From Candidatus Nomurabacteria bacterium (GTDB lineage Bacteria; Patescibacteriota; Minisyncoccia; Phycocordibacterales; UBA9973): a DNA stretch of 24,243 bases. Numbering within the stretch: the first letter of the stretch is position 1; each line of letters starts with the position of its first letter. This document shows, one piece after another, positions 15,059 through 20,329 of the stretch. The stretch lies in NCBI GenBank assembly GCA_028286705.1, contig JAQBRC010000035.1, positions 1 to 24,243 of the forward strand. The letters run 5' to 3'. Made by a program: the position numbers and the translations under genes. The notes below the pieces were generated by a model. That model was not told the origin of the DNA. It did not search any database and worked only from the letters and a program-made list of their open reading frames with translations.

Positions 15059-15081
15059 AAAAAGACTCGCCGAAGCGAGTC
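15059..15081 (-). terminator. Orphan hairpin terminator upstream of dut
   Basis: GACTCGC (15064-15070) pairs with GCGAGTC (15075-15081). On the minus strand the loop is TTCG and the stem is followed by TTTTT, an ideal terminator. On the plus strand there is no T run. No minus-strand gene lies upstream for it to end. Confidence 0.8.
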
Positions 15082-15082
15082 C

Positions 15083-15110
15083 TTGCTATTGGAGGGTGGA
15101 TTTGTATAAT
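15083..15110 (+). promoter_or_regulatory. Promoter of the DUF1599 gene
   Basis: TTGCTA (15083-15088) and a perfect TATAAT (15105-15110) are 16 bases apart. The predicted +1 is near 15117, giving a leader of about 14 bases to the ATG at 15131. Confidence 0.75.
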
Positions 15111-15130
15111 TGCATCAAAACCAACCGACA

Positions 15131-15703
15131 ATGGAAGAAGCACGAAAAACTATTAGCTATCATGACGCTATCCTATTCGGGATAGAAGAGATCGAAGAAA
15201 AGCATAGAATCTATGGATCCAGCTGGATCATACTGCGGCTCTCAAGCTTAATGGACCAAATCTTCATAAAATTATGCAGGATAAGGACTATACAAGAAAA
15301 GAAGGAGCAGCGGGTTAAAGATCCAATGCAGGATGAATTCATAGGTATATTTAACTATTGCATATTTGCAAAGATAAATATAAAAAATCAATTGACAGGA
15401 AAGATTCTTGAGAATGAATACAATAACGCGCCATTAAAATGCTACAAAGAAGCACTTAACGACCTAAGCGTATTGTATGGCAACAAAAATCATGACTACG
15501 GAGAAGCCTGGCGTGATATGAGGATAAGCTCTTTCGTTGATTTGTCACTGTGCAAAGCATTGCGCTTTAAGCAAATCTATACAGAAGATACTCGCCCTGA
15601 AAAGGAAAAGCTTTCTCAGTATGATGAAATTTTTAGCGATATTGCTAATTATGCAATATTTGCAAAAATAAAAATTGAGGAGGGTTCAAATCCTATGTTC
15701 TAA
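15131..15703 (+). CDS. Two-repeat DUF1599 protein (nucleotide modification associated domain)
   Basis: The 190-residue helical protein contains the same module twice. Residues about 26-83 (RIYGSSWIILRLSSLMDQIF ... EFIGIFNYCIFAKI) match about 121-180 (HDYGEAWRDMRISSFVDLSL ... EIFSDIANYAIFAKI). The pattern 'DYG-W--(M/L)R-SS--D', then a K-R-I segment and 'NY-IFA-I', is what I know from DUF1599 proteins of Bacteroidetes and phages, described as nucleotide-modification-associated. The biochemical role is not known to me. I chose the ATG at 15131: the in-frame TTG at 15110 overlaps the last base of the -10 box and cannot be in the transcript. It opens the deoxynucleotide island, with its own promoter and terminator. 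Confidence 0.85.
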   Translation: MEEARKTISYHDAILFGIEEIEEKHRIYGSSWIILRLSSLMDQIFIKLCRIRTIQEKKEQRVKDPMQDEFIGIFNYCIFAKINIKNQLTGKILENEYNNAPLKCYKEALNDLSVLYGNKNHDYGEAWRDMRISSFVDLSLCKALRFKQIYTEDTRPEKEKLSQYDEIFSDIANYAIFAKIKIEEGSNPMF

Positions 15704-15706
15704 ATT

Positions 15707-15740
15707 AATCCGCCCACTACATGATGGGCGGATTTTCTAT
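15707..15740 (+). terminator. Terminator of the DUF1599 gene
   Basis: AATCCGCCCA (15707-15716) pairs with TGGGCGGATT (15725-15734) around an eight-base loop, followed by TTCTATT. The thyA promoter begins three bases later. Confidence 0.88.
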
Positions 15741-15742
15741 TG

Positions 15743-15770
15743 TTGACTTTTCTCTCAGAAGCCGTAAAGT
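15743..15770 (+). promoter_or_regulatory. Promoter of thyA
   Basis: TTGACT (15743-15748) and TAAAGT (15765-15770) are 16 bases apart. The leader would be about 37 bases, AT-rich and without a Shine-Dalgarno, longer than for the other island genes. Confidence 0.6.
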
Positions 15771-15813
15771 GCATTCAAACGAATTATTTTCACATTCTTA
15801 AACAATTAAATAT

Positions 15814-16608
15814 ATGAAGCAGTATTTAGACACAATGCGTTACATTTTGGACGAAGGCTTCCAGAAGGGAGACCGCACGGGAACGGGCACAATTAGTGTG
15901 TTCGGCACTCGCCTAAAATTCAATCTTGAAGATGGATTTCCATTGGTTACTACAAAAAAGGTACACCTGAAATCCATTATTCATGAATTAATATGGTTCC
16001 TCAGCGGTTCCACTAACACCAAATACTTAACTGATAATGGCGTAAAAATTTGGAATGAATGGGCCGATGAAAATGGCGACCTTGGACCTGTATATGGATA
16101 CCAATGGAGATCGTGGCCCGCCCCTGATGGTGGACATATTGATCAGATTAGTCAGATTATCGAAACCATTAAAAAGAATCCGAACTCTCGCAGAATAATA
16201 GTTTCTGCCTGGAATGTTCCCTATGTAGACCAAATGGGACTTCCTCCGTGCCATTGTTTATTTCAATTTTATGTTGCAGATGGAAAGCTTAGCTGCCAGC
16301 TGTATCAGAGAAGTTGCGATTATTTTTTAGGCGTACCATTTAATATCGCATCGTATGCATTATTAACAATGATGGTAGCACAGGTTACAGGTTTAAAACC
16401 TGGTAAATTTATATGGATTGGAGGAGATACTCATCTCTATAACAATCATATCGAGCAAGCTCAGTTACAGCTAACCAGAGAGCCGCGTGCACTGCCCAAA
16501 ATGATCATTAACCCTGATGTTAAAGATATTTTTTCATTTAAATATGAAGATTTCACCCTGGAAGAGTACGATCCTCATCCACACATCAAAGGAGAAATTT
16601 CTGTGTGA
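15814..16608 (+). CDS. thyA: Thymidylate synthase ThyA
   Basis: The 264-residue enzyme methylates dUMP to dTMP with methylene-tetrahydrofolate, releasing dihydrofolate for the DHFR encoded next. Its length and residue numbering equal those of the E. coli enzyme: catalytic Cys146 in PPCHCLFQF, Arg166 and Asp169 in QRSCDYFLG, and Asn177 in VPFNIASYALL. 'GDRTGTGTISVFGTRLKF' near 19-36 forms the phosphate-binding Arg loop and GDTHLYNNH near 204-212 the deoxyribose contacts. The C-terminus ends KGEISV, differing from the usual AP-V-AI tail that closes over the active site. It has its own promoter and terminator, and its stop codon lies inside a perfect palindrome. Confidence 0.97.
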   Translation: MKQYLDTMRYILDEGFQKGDRTGTGTISVFGTRLKFNLEDGFPLVTTKKVHLKSIIHELIWFLSGSTNTKYLTDNGVKIWNEWADENGDLGPVYGYQWRSWPAPDGGHIDQISQIIETIKKNPNSRRIIVSAWNVPYVDQMGLPPCHCLFQFYVADGKLSCQLYQRSCDYFLGVPFNIASYALLTMMVAQVTGLKPGKFIWIGGDTHLYNNHIEQAQLQLTREPRALPKMIINPDVKDIFSFKYEDFTLEEYDPHPHIKGEISV

Positions 16609-16621
16609 TATATCACACAGA
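16600..16621. repeat. 22-base perfect palindrome over the thyA stop codon
   Basis: CTGTGTGATATATCACACAG, flanked by T and A, is a perfect inverted repeat that contains the TGA stop of thyA. It lies two bases before the thyA terminator stem. It could be an RNA hairpin or a protein-binding site. The arms carry TGTGA/TCACA, but the four-base spacer differs from a CRP site. Confidence 0.7.
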
Positions 16622-16622
16622 C

Positions 16623-16650
16623 AAAAGCCCCGCATGCGGGGCTTTTTTAT
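16623..16650 (+). terminator. Terminator of thyA
   Basis: AAAAGCCCC pairs with GGGGCTTTT around GCATGC (16623-16646), followed by further T residues. The dfrA -35 box begins nine bases after the stem. Confidence 0.92.
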
Positions 16651-16654
16651 TTGT

Positions 16655-16682
16655 TTGACAATTCACTCAAAAACAGTAGTGT
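16655..16682 (+). promoter_or_regulatory. Promoter of the DHFR gene
   Basis: TTGACA (16655-16660) and TAGTGT (16677-16682) are 16 bases apart; the AACAGTAGTGT end is identical to that of the dCTP-deaminase promoter. The leader is about 15 bases. Confidence 0.7.
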
Positions 16683-16703
16683 GAATACAAAAACCAATCG
16701 AGC

Positions 16704-17198
16704 ATGATAACAATTATTGCAGCAGTTACCGCAACAGGTGTTGTAGGTAGTAACAACCAGCTTCCCTGGCCACCAAGAAGTATTCCGCGGGACATGCCTC
16801 ACTTTAGAGAGCAAACTGTCAACGCTACTGTTATTTCAGGTAAGAAAACATCTGAAAGTATGGGTGTGCTAAAAAATCGCAGAAACATTGTAATTTCAAA
16901 TACAATGAACGAAACAGAAGGGATAACTATCTATTCGACGCTGAGAGAATCTATAGCGGTTGAAAAATTCAAAAATCCTGACATATTCCTATTGGGCGGT
17001 GTAGGAATCTGGAAAGAGGGAATATTTCTTCCCGATGTTAAGCGTGCAATTATCACCAGAGTGCACGCCACCCTTGAAGGAGACACCTATTTTCCTGAAG
17101 AGGAGTTTCGCCAAAACTTTGAACTTTTCTATTCTCAAAAATGGAAAGAGGACGAGCCTCAATTATCAGCTTCATTGGAAGTATGGATGAGGAAATAA
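16704..17198 (+). CDS. folA: Dihydrofolate reductase
   Basis: The 164-residue enzyme reduces dihydrofolate with NADPH, regenerating the cofactor spent by ThyA. Key DHFR positions are present: PW at 21-22, catalytic Asp30 in IPRDMPHFRE (E. coli Asp27), SGKKTSESMG at 45-54 (NADPH-binding Thr), NRRNIVIS with Arg60, the cis-glycine pair in LLGGVGIWKE at 96-105, and EGDTYFP at 125-131. Length is normal. The start is the first ATG after a good promoter, and there is no Shine-Dalgarno. Two further genes 1.9-3 kb downstream look like degenerate versions of the same fold. Downstream it faces the DNPH1-like gene across a bidirectional terminator. Confidence 0.93.
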   Translation: MITIIAAVTATGVVGSNNQLPWPPRSIPRDMPHFREQTVNATVISGKKTSESMGVLKNRRNIVISNTMNETEGITIYSTLRESIAVEKFKNPDIFLLGGVGIWKEGIFLPDVKRAIITRVHATLEGDTYFPEEEFRQNFELFYSQKWKEDEPQLSASLEVWMRK

Positions 17199-17202
17199 AG
17201 TA

Positions 17203-17228
17203 AAAAGCCCCAATATATTGGGGCTTTT
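17203..17228. terminator. Bidirectional terminator between folA and the DNPH1-like gene
   Basis: AAAAGCCCCAAT pairs with ATTGGGGCTTTT in a perfect 26-base palindrome, with A and T runs on both sides. It ends two bases from the minus-strand stop at 17230, so it can serve both convergent genes. Confidence 0.9.
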
Positions 17229-17229
17229 C

Positions 17230-17685
17230 TTATTTCTCATGAAGCTTTTTTAACTCCTCAAGAAAATAAGGCAATAATTCAAGAACTGAATCTTCATACC
17301 AATGAAATGTGGCATGAGGATTTTTCTCATGCAAAGGGGCGCCGAGTGGCACATACGAAACATTTGATCCAGATTTTGCGCACATCATGGTTCGAATGCA
17401 ATGTTTTTCAACCGCAGTACTTAGCTCCCATCCTAATCCTGTAGATGGCATAGATAATTCACCAATAATAGCGACTGCCCTTCCTACACAATGGTGGATA
17501 TCATTTGTATAGATATGAAGTGGTTCCCTTGTAGGATCAGGCTCTTCATTCAACGCTCCTACAAATTCCAATACTTCTATCCATGGGATTTTCTGTAACT
17601 CAGATTTGAATGAGTGAATTCGCAGCTTATATTCCTTCGGAGCATGAGATAATGCGCAACCAATATACACTTTTAGTTTTCCCAT
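17230..17685 (-). CDS. DNPH1-like 2'-deoxynucleoside 5'-phosphate N-hydrolase
   Basis: The 151-residue protein belongs by eye to the nucleoside 2-deoxyribosyltransferase superfamily and looks most like DNPH1 (Rcl), which cleaves the glycosidic bond of deoxynucleoside monophosphates. KVYIGCAL at 5-12 gives the first strand with Tyr7. TNDIHHCVGRAVAIIGELSM at 60-79 has the conserved Asp62 of the 'D---L--AD-V-AE' pattern. PSTGLGWELSTAVEK at 80-94 matches DNPH1 'PSLGVGYELGRAVA', with the probable catalytic Glu87, and AKSGSN at 103-108 is a possible phosphate-contact loop. Substrate is not provable here; sanitation of abnormal dNMPs fits the neighbours. It is the only minus-strand gene in the island and diverges from the dCTP-deaminase gene. 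Confidence 0.82.
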   Translation of the reverse strand: MGKLKVYIGCALSHAPKEYKLRIHSFKSELQKIPWIEVLEFVGALNEEPDPTREPLHIYTNDIHHCVGRAVAIIGELSMPSTGLGWELSTAVEKHCIRTMMCAKSGSNVSYVPLGAPLHEKNPHATFHWYEDSVLELLPYFLEELKKLHEK

Positions 17686-17702
17686 TTGTTCAAGTTTTCC
17701 CT

Positions 17703-17730
17703 ACTCTATCAGAATCCAGCGCATACGCAA
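17703..17730 (-). promoter_or_regulatory. Promoter of the DNPH1-like gene
   Basis: TTGCGT (17725-17730) and TAGAGT (17703-17708) on the minus strand are 16 bases apart, with a leader of about 11 bases. Its -35 box lies only five bases from that of the divergent dcd promoter. Confidence 0.6.
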
Positions 17731-17735
17731 CAAGT

Positions 17736-17763
17736 TTGACAATTATCCAAAAAACAGTAGTGT
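17736..17763 (+). promoter_or_regulatory. Promoter of the dCTP-deaminase-family gene
   Basis: TTGACA (17736-17741) and TAGTGT (17758-17763) are 16 bases apart, almost a copy of the folA promoter. The leader is about 12 bases, all purine except the last base. Confidence 0.7.
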
Positions 17764-17781
17764 AAAGAAAAAAAGAAAAAT

Positions 17782-18504
17782 ATGGCAACATCAGACCGTC
17801 GTATCCTTAATCACATTAAGGACGGCAATATCATCATTGAACCATTTGATCAAAAAGACTTGTCTACATCAAGTTATGATGTACGCCTAGGGGAATGGGT
17901 TTATAGAGAACAGAGACCTTCTAAAGAAGGGCAACGATATAAAATCTTTAACCCTTACAATAAGGATGATGTTAACCGCATCTGGGGAGAACCCGAGGAA
18001 GCAAAAACGCTTAAGGAGCAAATTAGCATCATGTTTGGATTCAATGCTGCAATGGAACCTGCGATAGAATTATATGATCTCAACAAAGAAAATATACTTC
18101 TTACTGATAGAGTTATCTTTATCGAACCTGGAGAAACAATCTTGGCTCATACAGTAGAATTTATCGGTGGGCTAAATTGCGTAACGACTTCAATGCAAGC
18201 TCGATCTTCACAAGGAAGAAGTTTTATCGGCGTTTGCAAATGCGCCGGATGGGGTGATGTTGGATACATCAATCGTTGGACTATGGAGATTACCAATTTC
18301 TCCAGGTACTACACTATCCCCCTTGTTGTTGGAAGAAGATACGCACAAATCGTATTTCCTGAAACAGGCCCTATCTTAGAAAAAGGATATGGCGAAGGAG
18401 GTAAGTATCAAACTGGTTCTGACATTAAAGAAATCCAGGCAAACTGGGAACCGTCAATGATGCTGCCCAAACTATATGTCGATCGTGACATAAAAAAACA
18501 ATAA
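17782..18504 (+). CDS. dcd: dCTP deaminase / dUTPase-family protein
   Basis: The 240-residue protein has the dCTP-deaminase version of the trimeric dUTPase fold. Seen are TSSYDVRLGEW at 29-39, EPGETILAHTVEFIGG at 115-130, QARSSQGRSF at 139-148 (the family's RSS-GR), AGWGDVGYINRWTMEI at 155-170 with probable catalytic Glu169, RRYAQIVF and GKYQ near 207-210. Bacterial Dcd turns dCTP into dUTP, while bifunctional forms go to dUMP; which applies here is unclear. It is longer than the usual 170-205 residues, with an extra segment at about 44-100. In this setting it supplies dUTP for Dut and then dUMP for ThyA. It has its own promoter and terminator. Confidence 0.9.
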   Translation: MATSDRRILNHIKDGNIIIEPFDQKDLSTSSYDVRLGEWVYREQRPSKEGQRYKIFNPYNKDDVNRIWGEPEEAKTLKEQISIMFGFNAAMEPAIELYDLNKENILLTDRVIFIEPGETILAHTVEFIGGLNCVTTSMQARSSQGRSFIGVCKCAGWGDVGYINRWTMEITNFSRYYTIPLVVGRRYAQIVFPETGPILEKGYGEGGKYQTGSDIKEIQANWEPSMMLPKLYVDRDIKKQ

Positions 18505-18507
18505 TAC

Positions 18508-18538
18508 AAGCTGCCCAATATCTGGGCAGCTTTTTTAT
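18508..18538 (+). terminator. Terminator of the dCTP-deaminase-family gene
   Basis: AAGCTGCCCA (18508-18517) pairs with TGGGCAGCTT (18523-18532) around a five-base loop, followed by TTTTT. The next promoter starts within the following bases. Confidence 0.92.
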
Positions 18539-18566
18539 TTGACAATCCTAGTATCTAATGTATTAT
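18539..18566 (+). promoter_or_regulatory. Promoter of the first DHFR-like paralogue
   Basis: TTGACA (18539-18544) and TATTAT (18561-18566) are 16 bases apart, with a leader of about 12 bases. Confidence 0.75.
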
Positions 18567-18584
18567 AAATAAAAACCATTCATT

Positions 18585-19115
18585 ATGATGCTTAAAAAAA
18601 CAATACCTTTATGTAGCTTGTTGGTTCAAACAGGACACAATGACAGAATCTGGCCCAACAATCTTCCTGCTGCCTGGCAGCACAACAAGGATGGCGCCTC
18701 TTTCAGATTTATGGTAACGAAACAAACACTTATCATGGATTACGAATTTTATCTGGAACTTCCATCAGATATTAAGACTGGAAAGAATGTCAGTATCATT
18801 ATCGTTGATGATTACAAGTTTCTTACCGTCGGCGAAAGCAGACTGGTAGTCCCTACCCTTCCCGAAGCGTTTGCCCGTGCGGACAGTTCAAAAGTATTCA
18901 TTTGCGTTAGTCCGTCACTCTATATGAAAGTGATTGCTGCAAAGCCCTATGTTGCTGAAGTAATTCAGATGAAGACAGATAAGCTCTGCAAATCTGCCTC
19001 TCCACTACCTGAGTTAAACCGAGAGTGGTATACCGATATGATATCTACAGCCCCTGCAACAAAAAGTCAGATGTTTGACGCTACATTCTTTAGGCATTGG
19101 CGATTAGCCTCCTAA
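18585..19115 (+). CDS. Unknown protein, possible degenerate DHFR-fold paralogue (A)
   Basis: The 176-residue protein is not recognised directly. By eye it follows the order of DHFR elements. IPLCSLLVQTGHNDRIWPNN at 7-26 stands for the first strand and Met20 loop, and LPAAWQHNKDGASFRFMVTK at 27-46 for helix B and strand B. KNVSIIIVDD at 67-76 stands for the strand after 'GRKN'. RLVVPTLPEAFARAD at 86-100 resembles 'VKSVDEAIA', and KVFICVSPSLYMKVIAAK at 103-120 resembles 'IMVIGGGRVYEQFLP'. The catalytic acid (here Ala) and the cis-glycine pair are both missing, so reductase activity is unlikely. It lies in tandem with a second such gene and has its own promoter and terminator. Gene reality is very likely; the fold is an inference. 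Confidence 0.85.
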   Translation: MMLKKTIPLCSLLVQTGHNDRIWPNNLPAAWQHNKDGASFRFMVTKQTLIMDYEFYLELPSDIKTGKNVSIIIVDDYKFLTVGESRLVVPTLPEAFARADSSKVFICVSPSLYMKVIAAKPYVAEVIQMKTDKLCKSASPLPELNREWYTDMISTAPATKSQMFDATFFRHWRLAS

Positions 19116-19117
19116 AC

Positions 19118-19152
19118 AAAGACCCTTCTTAATTAAAGAAGGGTCTTTTTTC
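19118..19152 (+). terminator. Terminator of DHFR-like paralogue A
   Basis: AAAGACCCTTCTT (19118-19130) pairs with AAGAAGGGTCTTT (19136-19148), a 13-base stem with a five-base loop, followed by TTT. Confidence 0.92.
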
Positions 19153-19157
19153 ATTTC

Positions 19158-19186
19158 TTGGCATATCCCCCCTTCTGGGGTAGTAT
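19158..19186 (+). promoter_or_regulatory. Promoter of the second DHFR-like paralogue
   Basis: TTGGCA (19158-19163) and TAGTAT (19181-19186) are 17 bases apart, with a leader of about 14 bases. A CCCC...GGGG inverted repeat (19167-19180) fills the spacer and could be an operator. Confidence 0.6.
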
Positions 19187-19206
19187 CAAGAAAAACACAC
19201 AGCTCT

Positions 19207-19737
19207 ATGAAAAACATAATATTAATCGCCGTAACTGGCAGTAACGGAGCCTTTAAGGATAAAGGTTGCCCACTTCGCAATATAAATAATGATTACTGTA
19301 CCTTTTTTAGAAATCGGACCGAGGAACAAAACATTGTTATTAGCGCTCAAACGTATGGTGAATTGCCGGACAAATCACCCCCATACTCAAAGAGAGACGT
19401 CTATATCATTTCTGCTACACCGTTAAAGATTGACGAAGGCAATACCAGAACGTTTGTACTTTCAACAGTCCAAGAAGCAATGACTATGGCTGCACAAAGC
19501 AATAAGCATACGTATATCGTTGCTGATTGTAAGTTATATAAGGACATATACAATAACCATCGCATTGATGAAATATATCACGCGATAATAAATGAGCCCT
19601 ATGATAACGACTGCTGCTGGGAAGAACCTTCTTCTTTGTTCTGGCAGCCAATGCCGCCAATAGAAAAGAAACCCGATCAAGGAAGAAGAGTTCCTGGATA
19701 TGAAATTGTTAAGTACAGACATAACCCTGTTATGTAA
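19207..19737 (+). CDS. Probable degenerate DHFR-fold paralogue (B)
   Basis: The 176-residue protein resembles DHFR more closely than paralogue A. 'KNIILIAVTGSNGAFKDKG' at 2-20 is the first strand and Met20-type loop. INNDYCTFFRNRT at 26-38 matches 'PADLAWFKRNT' of E. coli DHFR and keeps the acid (Asp29) and Phe34. QNIVISAQTYGELP at 41-54 matches 'KPVIMGRHTWESIG' with the cofactor Thr49. RDVYIISATP, FVLSTVQEAM and KHTYIVADCKLYKDI at 100-114 follow in order. The essential Gly-Gly is AD here, and the GDT motif is lost. A modified or non-enzymatic role is therefore more likely than ordinary reduction. The C-terminal 40 residues are a Pro-rich extension. It is the last island gene. Confidence 0.87.
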   Translation: MKNIILIAVTGSNGAFKDKGCPLRNINNDYCTFFRNRTEEQNIVISAQTYGELPDKSPPYSKRDVYIISATPLKIDEGNTRTFVLSTVQEAMTMAAQSNKHTYIVADCKLYKDIYNNHRIDEIYHAIINEPYDNDCCWEEPSSLFWQPMPPIEKKPDQGRRVPGYEIVKYRHNPVM

Positions 19738-19743
19738 AAAGCA

Positions 19744-19771
19744 AAATCCCCCATTTCTGGGGGATTTTTTT
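19744..19771. terminator. Terminator between DHFR-like paralogue B and rplK
   Basis: AAATCCCCCA (19744-19753) pairs with TGGGGGATTT (19758-19767) around TTTC, with a T run after it on the plus strand. It separates convergent genes and may also end rplK transcription on the minus strand. Confidence 0.9.
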
Positions 19772-19779
19772 ATTGCTTG

Positions 19780-20205
19780 CTAGTCCTTGATTTCAATACC
19801 AGCTGAACGAGCTGAACCTTCAATGATTTTCATTGCAGCTTCAATATCGTTTGCATTCAGGTCAGGCATCTTGCGTTCTGCAATTGCACGGATCTGTTCG
19901 CGAGTAACGGTACCAGCCTTTGAAGTTCGAGGCTTTGCTGAACCCTTGTCGAGACCAGCGGCCTTGAGCAAGAGACTAGTAGCAGGAGGAGTAGTAACAT
20001 GAAAATCGTATGAACGATCATCGTATACCACCACCTTAACACCAAGCTTCTCGCCTTTCTGGTCCGCAGTTGCGGCATTAAACTTCTGAACGAAGTCAGA
20101 GATGTTGATACCAGCCTGACCAAGTGCAGGTCCAAGTGGAGGCGCAGGAGTTGCCATGGCACCCATTGCCTGCAATTTGATTCTTTTTGTAATATTTTTT
20201 GCCAT
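19780..20205 (-). CDS. rplK: 50S ribosomal protein L11
   Basis: The 141-residue protein is L11 of the GTPase-associated centre on 23S rRNA. 'IKLQAMGAMATPAPPLGPAL' is a slightly altered form of the conserved N-terminus, followed by GQAGINISDFVQKFNAAT, TTPPATSLLLKAAGLDKGS and the C-terminal rRNA-binding domain with AERKMPDLNANDIEAAMKII. Length is normal. In most bacteria rplA (L1) follows directly; here the gene ends at a terminator and the deoxynucleotide island begins. It is separated from nusG by a terminator and has its own promoter and a 41-base leader. Confidence 0.97.
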   Translation of the reverse strand: MAKNITKRIKLQAMGAMATPAPPLGPALGQAGINISDFVQKFNAATADQKGEKLGVKVVVYDDRSYDFHVTTPPATSLLLKAAGLDKGSAKPRTSKAGTVTREQIRAIAERKMPDLNANDIEAAMKIIEGSARSAGIEIKD

Positions 20206-20252
20206 ATAAATTGGAGGTTAGTACTAAAGTGAAGCGTTAGCGTAACGAGAAG

Positions 20253-20280
20253 AGTATACCAGAAAAGGCTTTTTTGTAAA
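20253..20280 (-). promoter_or_regulatory. Promoter of rplK
   Basis: TTTACA (20275-20280) and TATACT (20253-20258) on the minus strand are 16 bases apart. The predicted leader of about 41 bases includes a small CGTTA-CGC-TAACG inverted repeat; there is no Shine-Dalgarno. Confidence 0.7.
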
Positions 20281-20296
20281 GAATCATAGTGGATAT

Positions 20297-20327
20297 AGCA
20301 AAAAAGCCCTTAAGGGGCTTTTTTGCT
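20297..20327 (-). terminator. Terminator of the secE-nusG operon
   Basis: AGCAAAAAAGCCC (20297-20309) pairs with GGGCTTTTTTGCT (20315-20327) around TTAAG, three bases after the nusG stop. Confidence 0.9.
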
Positions 20328-20329
20328 AT

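Noticed and set aside
15110..15130. TTG start for the DUF1599 gene
   Set aside because: The TTG overlaps the last base of the -10 box, upstream of any plausible transcription start.
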